Shown: positions 28,118-37,317 of the stretch, piece by piece
Layout: each line of letters opens with the position of its first letter
How positions within the stretch are numbered: the stretch's first letter is position 1
DNA from: Bacteroides clarus YIT 12056
Lineage (GTDB): Bacteria; Bacteroidota; Bacteroidia; Bacteroidales; Bacteroidaceae
Reading direction: 5' to 3'
Assembly (NCBI RefSeq): GCF_900129655.1
Contig: NZ_FQWK01000005.1
Coordinates: 62,001 to 126,000 of the forward strand
DNA length: 64,000 nucleotides
Notes under the pieces: generated by a model
Seen by the model: only the letters and a program-made list of their open reading frames with translations
The model's database searches: none
Told to the model about the DNA's origin: nothing
Translations under genes and position numbers: made by a program

Positions 28118-31054
28118 TTAGAATGAAACTTCAATACCCAATGTGAACTGGCGTGATGCCGGATATTGTGCTCTGTAAATATTGCTTGCAACTTCCGGGT
28201 CGAGTCCTTTGAAACCGGTAAAGGTCAACAGATTCTGACCTTGCAGGTAGACACGTGCGGATGTGAAGAAGTTGGTTTTCTTCAGCAACGGCTGAGGAAG
28301 TGCGTAAGCCAGCGTCAGGTTCTTCAAGCGAAGGAATGAAGCGTTTTCGAGGAAACGGTCATCGAGTTGGGCAACCACTCCGTAACGGGGAATGTCTGTA
28401 ATGTCACCCGGCTTTTTCCAGCGGTCGTACAGCAGGCGTCTTGACTGGTTGTATGCGCTGTACAATCCGTTGCTTTCTTCGAAGAAACGGTCGTTGTTCA
28501 TTACCCAACGGTCGGCCATCCAGCTGAATTGGGCAGATAATGACAAGCCTTTCCAACTGAAAGTTGTTCCGAAACCGCCGGCCCAAGGAGAGTCGAAAGT
28601 CTTTCCGGTCATTACTTTGTCTTCTTCGCGGAACTCGGTGGTTATTTCACCGTCTTTAGTGTACCACAAGGCATCACCGTTGGCAGGATTTACTCCGGCA
28701 TAGCGGTTCAGGAAGAATTCGTGTACCGGGTGGCCTACTACGTATTTCAATCCGGTGGTAGAGTTCACATATTCCTGTACACCGTTATAGAGTTCTACGA
28801 GCTTGTTCTTATTATAAGATACATTGACATTCAAATTCCAGGCAAAGTCTTTGGTACGGATTACATCACCGTCTATTGAGATTTCGACACCACGGTTTAT
28901 CATTGCGCCGATGTTTTCCCAACGGGAACCTTCGCCGGTTACGGCGTATGATTCTGGAACGTACATCAACATATTGCTTGTCTTCTTATGGTAGAAGTCG
29001 ATGTTCAGGTTGGCACGGTTGAAGAAGCCTAGACGCAGACCGACATTGTTTGCCCAGGTCTGTTCCCAGCCTAAATCTTCATTTCCGCTCTGTTTCGGAT
29101 AGATTCCGGCTTCGTCATTGTAGTTAGGACCGCCGGCAACCAATGCCAAGTGGTCGTAATTGGGTATTTCCGAGTTACCGGAAGTACCGGTACTCAATGC
29201 GACTTGTGCGCTGGTAAGCCATTCGATGTCTTTCAGGAAAGCCTCGTTCTTAACATTCCACATGAAACCTAACGACCAGAACACACCCCAACGGTGGTCT
29301 TTACCGAAACGTGAGGAAGCATCGGTACGGGTGGCAACTTCTGCGTAATACAAATCTTTATAATTGTATTCACCACGGAAGAAGAATGACAGGTATGAAT
29401 AAGAGTCATTGGAATCCGCCCATGAAGAAGCGCGTGTACCGGAAGTTACATTCGTTAATTTGTCATTGGCTTGCCCGCGGGTAATTACCTGGAAGCCTGT
29501 TGACTGATAGTCCACCGCTTCTTGTCCCAACAGGAAGTTGAGCGAGTGGTCATCGTTCAATGCCCAACGGTAATTGACGGTAGTAGTTTCACTCAATGTA
29601 AGAGCGTCTGAGGAGTTACGTCCGGCAGAACCGTTTCCGTCATTAATAATATAGCTGGGATATGACCGCATGAAAGCCGTAGAGTGAGAGTAGTCTGCAC
29701 CGAATTGCGTATGAATGGTCAGGTTCTTAATCGGAGTAATGTCTGCAAATACGGTAGACAGTACTTTATACTTCTTATAATTAACCGGATTGTTGTTCAT
29801 CCACTCAATAGGGTTCTGACCTGTTCCCGCCCAAGTTCCGTTGTTTTCGGAAGCTAAAGAACCGTCCGCATTGTACGGGTTCCAATAAGGCAACATAAAA
29901 CGGGAACCGGAAATAGGAGTATAGAGCGCCATTTCTCCCTCTTCCGCCTGCTGAACTTCTTCGTAAGCGGCCATGGTGTTGGTTCCGATTTTCAACCAGT
30001 TGCTGGCTTTTACTTCTGCGTTGGCGCGCATATTGTAACGACGGAAGGAAGAGCTTTGGGCAATACCGTCCTGGTCGTAGAAACCTCCGGAAACGTAATA
30101 GTTCAAGCGTTCGGTAGCGCGGTTTACAGAGAGTTCGTAGTTCTGCAGCGGAGCGCGGTCGTTAAATACTTCGTTCAGCCAGTTTACATTGGTACGTGAA
30201 AGGATTTCATAATCCTGTCCGGTATCCAGACCGATTTCTTTCTCAAACTGAATACGTTCGGGAGTGTTCATCATTGTCCAGTTGTCGTTAGACGCCAACT
30301 GTGAGAAACCGTACTGAGCACGCAGCGTTACTTTAGCCTTATCCATTGCCAGACCGCGTTTGGTAGTGATTACAACCACACCGTTTGCGGCACGCGCACC
30401 GTAGATAGATGTTGAAGAAGCATCCTTCAACACGGAGATAGATTCGATATCTCCCGGGCTGATTGTGTTAAAATCCGAACTGGAAATAGGCACACCGTCC
30501 AGAATAAACAACGGGGATGTACCCGAATTGATAGAGTTGGTACCGCGAATCTGGAATACCGCCGCTTTACTGGGCTCTCCGGAATTGGAGATAACTGACA
30601 AACCCGGCGTCTGTCCCTGCAATGCCTGGTCGAACCCGGCTGCCGGTACATTTTCCATTTTTTCCGATTTTACGGTTGATACAGAGCCGGCAATCGTCCC
30701 CTTTTTGCGGACTCCATACGCTACTACCACTACCTCGTCTATTAACGCGGCATCCGGAGCAAGACGAACATTCAGCGTACCGGTCTTGGCACTGACTTCA
30801 TGTTTTTGCGATTGCATACCGATGTACGAGAACAGTAAAGTGGCTCTTGCCGTACCTTTAATCTCAAGACTGTAGTTACCGTCAACGTCGGTTACTACAC
30901 CATTTGTGCTTCCCTCTTGCAAAATCGACACACCAATCAACGGTTCATTATCCTCTTGGGAAATGACCTTACCTTTTACAAAGAATCCTTGTGCAAAAGC
31001 AGATTGAATAGTCAATAATGTAAGAAAGACAAACCAAAGAATTGATTTTCTCAT
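28118..31054 (-). CDS. SusC/RagA-family TonB-dependent receptor
   Basis: 978 residues. Signal peptide to about residue 21, then the CarboxypepD_reg-like domain (GKVISQEDNEPLIGVSILQE), the segment ALIDEVVVVAYGVRKKG, and the plug (FQIRGTNSINSGTSPLFILD; STSIYGARAANGVVVITTK). The barrel ends with RQFTLGIEVSF, a normal terminal aromatic. First gene of a nine-gene operon reaching to 15632. Comparable operons (BT2264-BT2261 in B. thetaiotaomicron, ragAB in Porphyromonas) move oligopeptides. No ECF sigma/anti-sigma pair lies upstream, so the regulator is elsewhere. Confidence 0.96.
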   Translation of the reverse strand: MRKSILWFVFLTLLTIQSAFAQGFFVKGKVISQEDNEPLIGVSILQEGSTNGVVTDVDGNYSLEIKGTARATLLFSYIGMQSQKHEVSAKTGTLNVRLAPDAALIDEVVVVAYGVRKKGTIAGSVSTVKSEKMENVPAAGFDQALQGQTPGLSVISNSGEPSKAAVFQIRGTNSINSGTSPLFILDGVPISSSDFNTISPGDIESISVLKDASSTSIYGARAANGVVVITTKRGLAMDKAKVTLRAQYGFSQLASNDNWTMMNTPERIQFEKEIGLDTGQDYEILSRTNVNWLNEVFNDRAPLQNYELSVNRATERLNYYVSGGFYDQDGIAQSSSFRRYNMRANAEVKASNWLKIGTNTMAAYEEVQQAEEGEMALYTPISGSRFMLPYWNPYNADGSLASENNGTWAGTGQNPIEWMNNNPVNYKKYKVLSTVFADITPIKNLTIHTQFGADYSHSTAFMRSYPSYIINDGNGSAGRNSSDALTLSETTTVNYRWALNDDHSLNFLLGQEAVDYQSTGFQVITRGQANDKLTNVTSGTRASSWADSNDSYSYLSFFFRGEYNYKDLYYAEVATRTDASSRFGKDHRWGVFWSLGFMWNVKNEAFLKDIEWLTSAQVALSTGTSGNSEIPNYDHLALVAGGPNYNDEAGIYPKQSGNEDLGWEQTWANNVGLRLGFFNRANLNIDFYHKKTSNMLMYVPESYAVTGEGSRWENIGAMINRGVEISIDGDVIRTKDFAWNLNVNVSYNKNKLVELYNGVQEYVNSTTGLKYVVGHPVHEFFLNRYAGVNPANGDALWYTKDGEITTEFREEDKVMTGKTFDSPWAGGFGTTFSWKGLSLSAQFSWMADRWVMNNDRFFEESNGLYSAYNQSRRLLYDRWKKPGDITDIPRYGVVAQLDDRFLENASFLRLKNLTLAYALPQPLLKKTNFFTSARVYLQGQNLLTFTGFKGLDPEVASNIYRAQYPASRQFTLGIEVSF

Positions 31055-31173
31055 CCTTGTCTTTAAATTATTATTGATTAAAATTAAAATTGATAAATAT
31101 GCTGTTGTAGAATTTTTGGAATAGTCTTCTTCTTAACGTGAAATCTCATCACGCTTTTTTACGTTTCTCCAAA

Positions 31174-31254
31174 CAAAAGATAGACTGTGTACAGTATTGT
31201 ATTTCATTTTTTTAGCTGAAAATAAAATCTATTATATAAACCGTTGCAAAGGTA
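31174..31254 (-). promoter_or_regulatory. Candidate promoters of the SusCD/protease operon
   Basis: In the 417-base gap between the nuclease and SusC two minus-strand -7-like boxes are seen: TACCTTTG at 31247-31254 (exact consensus) and TATCTTTTG at 31174-31182 (one extra T, shared with the internal gap at 23951). Leaders would be about 185 or 115 nt. The rest of the gap is AT-rich with no gene. Confidence 0.4.
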
Positions 31255-31471
31255 TTAAATAAACTAACAGCATCATTAATAAAATAGCAAATAATTATGT
31301 ATCGAATTGTAAGTTTATAAAGGGCTTATGTTATTAAAAAATAGAAAAAGGACAGATGATTATAGAGTGTATATCGAAAAGATAAAAAAATAAGTGATAT
31401 AAAGTGTGAAAAGCAAGTGGATGTGTGACAATATGTTTGTATAAATATGTAAGGTTAAAAAGTGTTTCGTT

Positions 31472-32362
31472 TTATCGCTTTCCCCATAAATTCAAATTAT
31501 AGGTTGCTTCTGCCCGTTTTTCAATATTATCGGGCAGGGCAGGGAAGAAATCCATGCCGGTAATACGTTCTACTTCATCCACACTATTAACATAAGCATC
31601 TAAGGGATGATTTCCTGATGTATTTTTATAAATAAACCCGATAGCTTTAGGCGGATTGCTGTTTGTGCAGAGTATTACTTTGAAAAAGGCTTCAGGCACG
31701 GTGATTTTATGCTTCTTACCGATAGTACGATGCTTTTGCCGATAAAGGACAGGTCCGCAAACAATATAGATTTTTCCTTCTTTCTTCGCCCATAAGCGAC
31801 AGGCTTCTTCCAACTCTTTCCAGTCGCCTCGGTTCAGATTGTGATTTTGAGGACAGATATTGGTCATGTAGAAACTTTCCTGCATGGCTTTCCAATGCCA
31901 GCGATTATCGCCTGCAGGACACATATGTCCTCTGTCCATGCCGCTGCGTTTATAGTCATCGGTGGTTACGGTCTGGCTTTCGGGCAGGTCGGGATCGGGC
32001 ATGAATTTGTCGGTACGGCTTTCACGTTCTATCAGTTTTTCGGGAGTAAGTTCCCAGGCTACCCAGTTCGGTATTTTTGTTTCTTTGTTATAAGACACTG
32101 TATATCCTTTACGGTACAATATCTGCTCCGGTGTGTTTTTTAGAGGAGCGGGGTAGAGTACGTTCTTTACGGATATTGCTTCGGTGGAGGTTGCTTTTAC
32201 CGGTGTTTTTTCACTGAGTTCCGTTACGGCAGCAGGAAGATTAATATGCAAGGCTCCCGCTATGGGCTCATAGCAGATGCAAACGATGCATATTAATATA
32301 ATCAAATAGAGTAATCCTTTGGATTGCTTTTGTTTTCTTCCTTTTCTTCCTTTTCTTGCCAT
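31472..32362 (-). CDS. Membrane-anchored DNA/RNA non-specific endonuclease
   Basis: 296 residues from the ATG at 32362, 23 bases after the SulP stop; a longer frame only overlaps SulP. A basic N-terminus (MARKGRKGRKQKQSKG) precedes one membrane segment (LLYLIILICIVCICY), so the enzyme is probably anchored with the catalytic domain outside the cytoplasm. The NUC/EndoG signature DRGHMCPAGDNRW has the catalytic His, and the metal-binding Asn is in TNICPQNHNLNRGDWKELE. It degrades DNA and RNA without sequence preference, probably for nutrient scavenging or defence against incoming DNA. Co-transcribed with the SulP transporter. Confidence 0.92.
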   Translation of the reverse strand: MARKGRKGRKQKQSKGLLYLIILICIVCICYEPIAGALHINLPAAVTELSEKTPVKATSTEAISVKNVLYPAPLKNTPEQILYRKGYTVSYNKETKIPNWVAWELTPEKLIERESRTDKFMPDPDLPESQTVTTDDYKRSGMDRGHMCPAGDNRWHWKAMQESFYMTNICPQNHNLNRGDWKELEEACRLWAKKEGKIYIVCGPVLYRQKHRTIGKKHKITVPEAFFKVILCTNSNPPKAIGFIYKNTSGNHPLDAYVNSVDEVERITGMDFFPALPDNIEKRAEATYNLNLWGKR

Positions 32363-32385
32363 AATGGATAGTGGTGAACAGACTT

Positions 32386-34062
32386 TTATAGCAATTGTTT
32401 TGCTTTTTCCAGCGCTACATTGATGTTGGGACAAATATTATCTTTTCCAAGCAATTCATAAAAACCGGATTTCTCCAGGACATTATGTACTTTTTCGTTA
32501 ACGCCGGACAATACAATCGTAATTTTCTCTTTTTGAGACATCTTACAAAGGCTTTCCAGATTATGGATACCCGTAGAGTCTATGAAAGGAACTTTACGCA
32601 TACGTATAATACGTACCTTGGGACGGTCACCGAGTTGCGCCATCACCTCCTCGAATTTTGTGGCGATACCGAAAAAGTAGGGACCGTTGATTTCGTACAC
32701 CTCCACGCCTTTCGGTATAATCAGATGCTCTTCGCTTGTGGTAATATCCGATTCGGCGTTCGGATCTATCTCGTCTTTGATAACCGATATTTCGGTTGTC
32801 TCCATGACACGGCGCATGAAGAGTACGCAGGCAATGACTAAACCTACTTCGATAGCGATTGTCAAATCGAAGATAACCGTCAGGAAGAAAGTTATCAATA
32901 ATACGGTGACATCCGATTTGGGGTTCTTCATCAATGCCCTGAATACACGCCAACCACTCATATTATAAGATACGACTACCAGTACGCCTGCTAGGCATCC
33001 CATCGGAATGTATTGAGCCAGCGGCATAAGCAGCAACAGAATCAAAAGCAGCACTACCGCATGCACTATGCCGGCTACGGGCGACTTACCGCCATTATTG
33101 ATATTAGCCATTGTACGGGCAATAGCGCCTGTGGCGGGAATACCTCCGAAAAGCGGAGTAGCCATGTTGGCAACACCCTGAGCTATCAATTCGGTATTGG
33201 AGTCGTGTTTGTCACCGATAACACCGTCGGCTACGGTAGCCGAAAGCAAGGATTCTATGGCTCCCAATACAGCAATCGTAATGGCAACGGGGAATAGGTT
33301 CTTAATCGCTTCCCAGTTCAGTGCGGGCATCACAGCGTCGGGAAGTTCGGCTTTAATGCTGAAACGGTCGCCAATGGTGTCGATGCAGTTGATGCCGCCG
33401 TACATCTTCATCAGATAAACGGCTACGGTCACTACGATAATGGCAATGAGCGAGCCGGGAATCTTCTTCGAGAATTTCGGAGTAATGGCAATGATAAAAA
33501 TACTGGCAATGCTGACAGCCGTATTCCACCAGTTGACAGTGTCGAAATGACGGAAGTAGATTATCCACTTTCCCACGAAGTCTCCCGGGACTTTTTCCCC
33601 GCCGAAGCTCAATCCGAATATATCCGCAATCTGAGTGGTAAAGATAGTAACGGCGATACCGCTTGTAAAACCTACGATAATGGGATAGGGGATAAATTTA
33701 ATGACTGCCCCCAGCTTGAATATTCCCAGAAGAATAAGGATGACGCCCGCCATTAACGTGGCGACAATCAGCCCCGCTTCTCCATATTGCTGGATAATGC
33801 CGTAAATAATAACGATGAACGCACCGGTAGGGCCGCCAATCTGAACCTTACTTCCTCCTAACAGTGAGATGATAAAACCGGCAATGATGGCCGTAATAAT
33901 ACCTTTTTCGGGCGATACGCCTGATGCAATACCGAACGCAATGGCAAGCGGTAAGGCAACGATACCCACAATGATACCGGCCATCAGGTCTGCCATGAAA
34001 AGTTCTTTTGAGTAATTTTTTAAAGCCGTGTACAGTTTTGGCTTGAATTCGAACGCTTTCAT
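32386..34062 (-). CDS. SulP-family inorganic anion transporter with STAS domain
   Basis: 558 residues. About 12 membrane segments occupy residues 20-420, beginning LMAGIIVGIVALPLAIAFGI with the family motif GLYAAI-like region GGSKVQIGGPTGAF. A C-terminal STAS domain (~445-555) contains the conserved DSTG in PFIDSTGIHNLESL. SulP proteins move sulfate, bicarbonate or dicarboxylates; the substrate here is open. The STAS domain usually regulates transport. Own promoter at 34131-34138; the nuclease follows in the same unit, an unusual pairing without obvious functional link. Confidence 0.93.
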   Translation of the reverse strand: MKAFEFKPKLYTALKNYSKELFMADLMAGIIVGIVALPLAIAFGIASGVSPEKGIITAIIAGFIISLLGGSKVQIGGPTGAFIVIIYGIIQQYGEAGLIVATLMAGVILILLGIFKLGAVIKFIPYPIIVGFTSGIAVTIFTTQIADIFGLSFGGEKVPGDFVGKWIIYFRHFDTVNWWNTAVSIASIFIIAITPKFSKKIPGSLIAIIVVTVAVYLMKMYGGINCIDTIGDRFSIKAELPDAVMPALNWEAIKNLFPVAITIAVLGAIESLLSATVADGVIGDKHDSNTELIAQGVANMATPLFGGIPATGAIARTMANINNGGKSPVAGIVHAVVLLLILLLLMPLAQYIPMGCLAGVLVVVSYNMSGWRVFRALMKNPKSDVTVLLITFFLTVIFDLTIAIEVGLVIACVLFMRRVMETTEISVIKDEIDPNAESDITTSEEHLIIPKGVEVYEINGPYFFGIATKFEEVMAQLGDRPKVRIIRMRKVPFIDSTGIHNLESLCKMSQKEKITIVLSGVNEKVHNVLEKSGFYELLGKDNICPNINVALEKAKQLL

Positions 34063-34130
34063 TTTATTTTAGAAACTTTATTTTACCTGAAGTTGTGTCA
34101 AAATGAATTTCAGTTATTAAAAAGAGAGTG

Positions 34131-34138
34131 CAAAATTA
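34131..34138 (-). promoter_or_regulatory. -7 box for sulP-nuclease
   Basis: TAATTTTG on minus, exact TAnnTTTG, 68 bases upstream of the SulP ATG. Confidence 0.45.
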
Positions 34139-34298
34139 GGTAAAATAATGCAAATAGCTATAACTATTCCATTCTTTTTGTTTTTATGTATCCTTTGGGG
34201 GAGACAGCCGATTGTTTTTTGTGAATATTTGAACATAAACAGGTTGTTTCTTGTTATTAACATCAGACTGCTTGTTATTAATTAGAGATTAAAAAATA

Positions 34299-34363
34299 GC
34301 CTCATTGGATTTATGGAACGAAATAGATTTTACCTATGAAGTGATAGACAAATCCAATGAGGC
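34299..34363. repeat. Perfect 14-bp inverted repeat upstream of rubrerythrin
   Basis: GCCTCATTGGATTT (34299-34312) and its exact complement (34350-34363) flank 37 bases. The right arm ends 28 bases before the rubrerythrin -7 box. On minus the stem is followed by TATTTTTT, so it could also be a minus-strand terminator. Either reading is possible; there is no gene between it and the divergent promoters. Confidence 0.65.
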
Positions 34364-34391
34364 AAAGTGTGGTTTTATTAAACTAAATTCG

Positions 34392-34399
34392 TATTTTTG
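34392..34399 (+). promoter_or_regulatory. -7 box for rubrerythrin
   Basis: TATTTTTG, exact consensus, 66 bases upstream of the ATG at 34466. Confidence 0.5.
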
Positions 34400-34465
34400 T
34401 CCGGTTGACATAAGGAAATACGAATAATCTATACGTAATTACATTAACTAATAAAAAAAGAATTT

Positions 34466-35044
34466 ATGAGCAAGAGTATCAAAGGAACTCAGACAGAAAA
34501 GAATCTGTTGACTTCATTCGCCGGTGAATCACAAGCAAGAATGCGTTACACTTATTTTGCAAGCGTGGCAAAAAAGGAAGGTTACGAACAAATCTCAGCC
34601 ATCTTTACTGAAACAGCCGATCAGGAGAAAGAGCATGCGAAACGTATGTTTAAGTTTCTGGAAGGCGGAATGGTAGAAATTACCGCTTCTTATCCTGCAG
34701 GCGTTATCGGTACTACATTGGAGAATTTGCAGGCTGCCGCTGCAGGCGAGCACGAAGAGTGGTCTTTGGACTATCCTCACTTTGCCGATGTTGCCGAGCA
34801 AGAAGGTTTCCCCGCAATCGCTGCTATGTACCGTAACATTGCCATTGCTGAAAAAGGACACGAAGAACGTTACCGCGCTTTCGTACAGAACATTGAGAAT
34901 GCTACTGTTTTCGCTAAAGAAGGTGAAGTAGTATGGCAATGCCGTAACTGCGGTTTCATCTACACAGGTAAGGAAGCTCCTGAATTGTGTCCTGCTTGTT
35001 TGCACCCGCAGGCTTACTTCGAGGTAAAGAAAGAAAATTATTAA
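34466..35044 (+). CDS. rbr: Rubrerythrin
   Basis: 192 residues, the usual length. A cytoplasmic peroxidase of anaerobes that reduces hydrogen peroxide. The N-terminal ferritin-like four-helix domain supplies the di-iron ligands in ESQARMRYTYFA, ETADQEKEHAKRMFKFLE and IAIAEKGHEERYRAF. The C-terminal rubredoxin-like domain binds one iron through two Cys pairs, CRNC and CPAC (residues ~158-161 and ~173-176). Single-gene unit with its own promoter; a perfect inverted repeat just upstream may be its regulatory site. A strong shared terminator separates it from the convergent nadB. Confidence 0.97.
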   Translation: MSKSIKGTQTEKNLLTSFAGESQARMRYTYFASVAKKEGYEQISAIFTETADQEKEHAKRMFKFLEGGMVEITASYPAGVIGTTLENLQAAAAGEHEEWSLDYPHFADVAEQEGFPAIAAMYRNIAIAEKGHEERYRAFVQNIENATVFAKEGEVVWQCRNCGFIYTGKEAPELCPACLHPQAYFEVKKENY

Positions 35045-35075
35045 TATTCGGCATACTTGTCTGAATATTAAAATC

Positions 35076-35143
35076 AGGCACGGATTACACGAAAGCTCGC
35101 GGAATGCTTTGTCCGTTGAATTCGTATAATCCGTGCCTTTTTT
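35076..35143. terminator. Bidirectional terminator between rbr and nadB
   Basis: AGGCACGGATTA at 35076-35087 pairs with TAATCCGTGCCT at 35127-35138, extended inside by CGAA/TTCG. TTTTTTA follows on plus. It overlaps the nadB stop codon by two bases. Confidence 0.8.
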
Positions 35144-36731
35144 ATTCCCTCTGTGATGTATTGTTTTGAGCGTGCGGATAGTCTATCGTATAGTGCAGGC
35201 CGCGGCTTTCCTTGCGTTCCATGGCCTGACGGGTAATCAGATAACCTACGTTAATCATATTGCGCAGTTCGCAAAGCTCACGGGTTGCCTTGCTGCTCTT
35301 GAACAGTTTTTCCGTCTCCTCATAGAGAATATCCAAGCGATTCCACGCGCGGGTCAGGCGGGTATTGCTGCGGACGATGCCCACATAAGATTCCATAATC
35401 TGGTTCACCTCTTTCATACTTTGCGTAATCAATACCCGTTCTTCGTTGGAGATAGTTCCTTCATCGTTCCATTCGGGAATATCCTCATTGAAATCATAGC
35501 GTTCCAATACGCTCAGTGCATGCTTGGCGGCTGCGTCGGCATAGACCACCGCTTCAATCAGCGAGTTGGAAGCCAAACGGTTTCCGCCATGCAGGCCGGT
35601 ACACGAACATTCGCCGATGGCATACAGGCGGCGGATGCTGGATTGCCCGTCCAGGTCTACTTTGATACCGCCGCAGAGGTAGTGTGCGGCAGGGGCTACG
35701 GGGATGTAGTCTTTGGTAATATCGATACCGATGTTGAGGCATTTCTTATAAATATTCGGGAAGTGCTTCTTAGTTTCTTCAGGGTCTTTATGGGTAACGT
35801 CCAGATAGACATGCTCGTCACCGCGCTGCTTCATTTCATTGTCGATGGCACGCGCCACGATGTCGCGCGGGGCGAGTGACAGGCGAGGGTCATACTTCTG
35901 CATGAATTCCTTTCCGTCCATGGTACGGAGCACGCCGCCATATCCGCGCATGGCTTCCGTTATCAGGAAACAAGGGCGGTCGCCCGGATGATAGAGGGCG
36001 GTGGGATGGAATTGGATGAATTCCATGTCTTTTACGGCGCCTTTGGCGCGATAGACCATGGCAATGCCGTCACCTGTGGCAACCAACGGGTTGGTAGTGT
36101 TACGGTATACGGCTTCGCAGCCGCCGGTTGCCATGATAGTCATTTTTGAAAGGAATGTATCCACTTCTCCGGTATTCTCGTTCAGAACGTAAGCGCCATA
36201 GCATTTGATGCCCGGAGTATAGCGGGTTACGATAATGCCCAAATGGTGTTGGGTGATGATTTCCACCGCAAAGAAATTTGTGAATACGGTGATGTTAGGA
36301 TGTTGTTTTACGGCTTCAATCAGGCTGTCTTGTATCTCCGCGCCGGTATTGTCCTTGTGATGCAGGATGCGGAACTCCGAGTGTCCGCCTTCTTTATGCA
36401 GGTCGAATTCTCCGTTATCTTTCTTGTCGAAGTTCACTCCCCATTTGATAAGCTCGTTGATTTGCTCGGGAGCGTTGCGTACCACTTTTTCCACAGCTTC
36501 ACGGTCGCTTATCCAGTCTCCGGCAATCATGGTGTCTTCAATATGCTTATCGAAATTGTCTACCGCCAGATTGGTGACGGAAGCGATGCCGCCTTGTGCG
36601 AAATAAGTGTTTGCTTCTTCCAGACCGGCCTTGCAGATGAGGGCTACTGTTCCTTTATGCGCCACTTTAAGCGCAAAGCTCATACCGGCAATTCCGGAGC
36701 CGATAACGAGGAAATCGAACTTTCTTACCAT
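35142..36731 (-). CDS. nadB: L-aspartate oxidase
   Basis: 529 residues. A flavoprotein that oxidises L-aspartate to iminoaspartate, feeding quinolinate synthase. The FAD-binding GxGxxG is at the start (FLVIGSGIAGMSFAL). Active-site features of the fumarate reductase fold are present: HxxGGHS-like HKEGGHSEFRILHH, the substrate loop FIQFHPTALY, ERGG-type KGAVKDMEF, and the C-terminal SCTGLHGGNRLASNSLIEA. In anaerobes fumarate is the expected electron acceptor. Encoded alone, about 25 kb from nadA. The C-terminal tail (HAQNNTSQRE) ends inside the shared terminator. Confidence 0.96.
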   Translation of the reverse strand: MVRKFDFLVIGSGIAGMSFALKVAHKGTVALICKAGLEEANTYFAQGGIASVTNLAVDNFDKHIEDTMIAGDWISDREAVEKVVRNAPEQINELIKWGVNFDKKDNGEFDLHKEGGHSEFRILHHKDNTGAEIQDSLIEAVKQHPNITVFTNFFAVEIITQHHLGIIVTRYTPGIKCYGAYVLNENTGEVDTFLSKMTIMATGGCEAVYRNTTNPLVATGDGIAMVYRAKGAVKDMEFIQFHPTALYHPGDRPCFLITEAMRGYGGVLRTMDGKEFMQKYDPRLSLAPRDIVARAIDNEMKQRGDEHVYLDVTHKDPEETKKHFPNIYKKCLNIGIDITKDYIPVAPAAHYLCGGIKVDLDGQSSIRRLYAIGECSCTGLHGGNRLASNSLIEAVVYADAAAKHALSVLERYDFNEDIPEWNDEGTISNEERVLITQSMKEVNQIMESYVGIVRSNTRLTRAWNRLDILYEETEKLFKSSKATRELCELRNMINVGYLITRQAMERKESRGLHYTIDYPHAQNNTSQRE

Positions 36732-36752
36732 AGTTTCGTGTATTTAACACCG

Positions 36753-36760
36753 CAAAACTA
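36753..36760 (-). promoter_or_regulatory. -7 box for nadB
   Basis: TAGTTTTG on minus, exact TAnnTTTG, 21 bases upstream of the nadB ATG. Confidence 0.45.
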
Positions 36761-36839
36761 CAAAATAAGTACGTTCCTTGTCTCCCTTGCGGGCATTAAT
36801 TCATAAAAATACCTACCTTAGCGGCAAAAACCGGATAAA

Positions 36840-37235
36840 ATGAATCGAATTTTTCATGCGCGTATCGCTGCCGGACAGTATTTGTTTGTCATTCTGGCAG
36901 GCACAATCGCTGTTTACGGCCTTTGGGAAAAGAATATTCTTGTTGCTGTTCTTTTTATGCTCCTGCTGGTTGTCAGTATCGAGAAGCTGATTCATACTAC
37001 CTATACCGTTACTACCGATAATAAGCTGTCATTGTTCTTCGGACGCTTTTCACGAGGAAAAGAAATCCCGCTGAAGGATATTACGTCGGTAGAACGCGCT
37101 TCCTCCATGCGGATAGGCAGATTTGCCGTTATGCGCTATGTACTGATAAGGTATGGAGAGGGTAAGTGCGTGGCGCTTCTTCCTGTTAAAGAGGAAGAGT
37201 TTATCCGTCTGCTCGAGCAGCGTATATCACGATAA
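36840..37235 (+). CDS. Small membrane protein with bacterial PH-like domain
   Basis: 131 residues. Two adjacent hydrophobic segments (about 12-28 and 31-47: YLFVILAGTIAVYGLW, ILVAVLFMLLLVVSI) are followed by a soluble beta domain, TYTVTTDNKLSLFFGRFSRG then IPLKDITSVERASSMRIGRF. The last pattern is typical of bacterial PH domains (YdbS/DUF304-like). The soluble part should face the cytoplasm. Function unknown. It stands alone between divergent nadB and lpd. Confidence 0.75.
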   Translation: MNRIFHARIAAGQYLFVILAGTIAVYGLWEKNILVAVLFMLLLVVSIEKLIHTTYTVTTDNKLSLFFGRFSRGKEIPLKDITSVERASSMRIGRFAVMRYVLIRYGEGKCVALLPVKEEEFIRLLEQRISR

Positions 37236-37317
37236 ATTATAATTATGTGAGGTATCATGCTTTTTTTCTGAATTTCTTGTTGTATCTTGCATGCAGAAAT
37301 CTATAAATGCAAGAACT

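Noticed and set aside
31137..31160. Plus-strand hairpin with T run in the SusC leader, possible terminator of an antisense small RNA
   Set aside because: The stem is only five base pairs (CGTGA/TCACG) and no plus-strand promoter was found before it.
34299..34363. Invertible promoter between inverted repeats, as in Bacteroides capsule loci
   Set aside because: Only 37 bases lie between the arms and they contain no promoter element; known invertible segments are much longer.
37291..37317. Upstream start for lipoamide dehydrogenase
   Set aside because: It begins directly at the edge of a -7-like box and adds residues not expected before the FAD motif.
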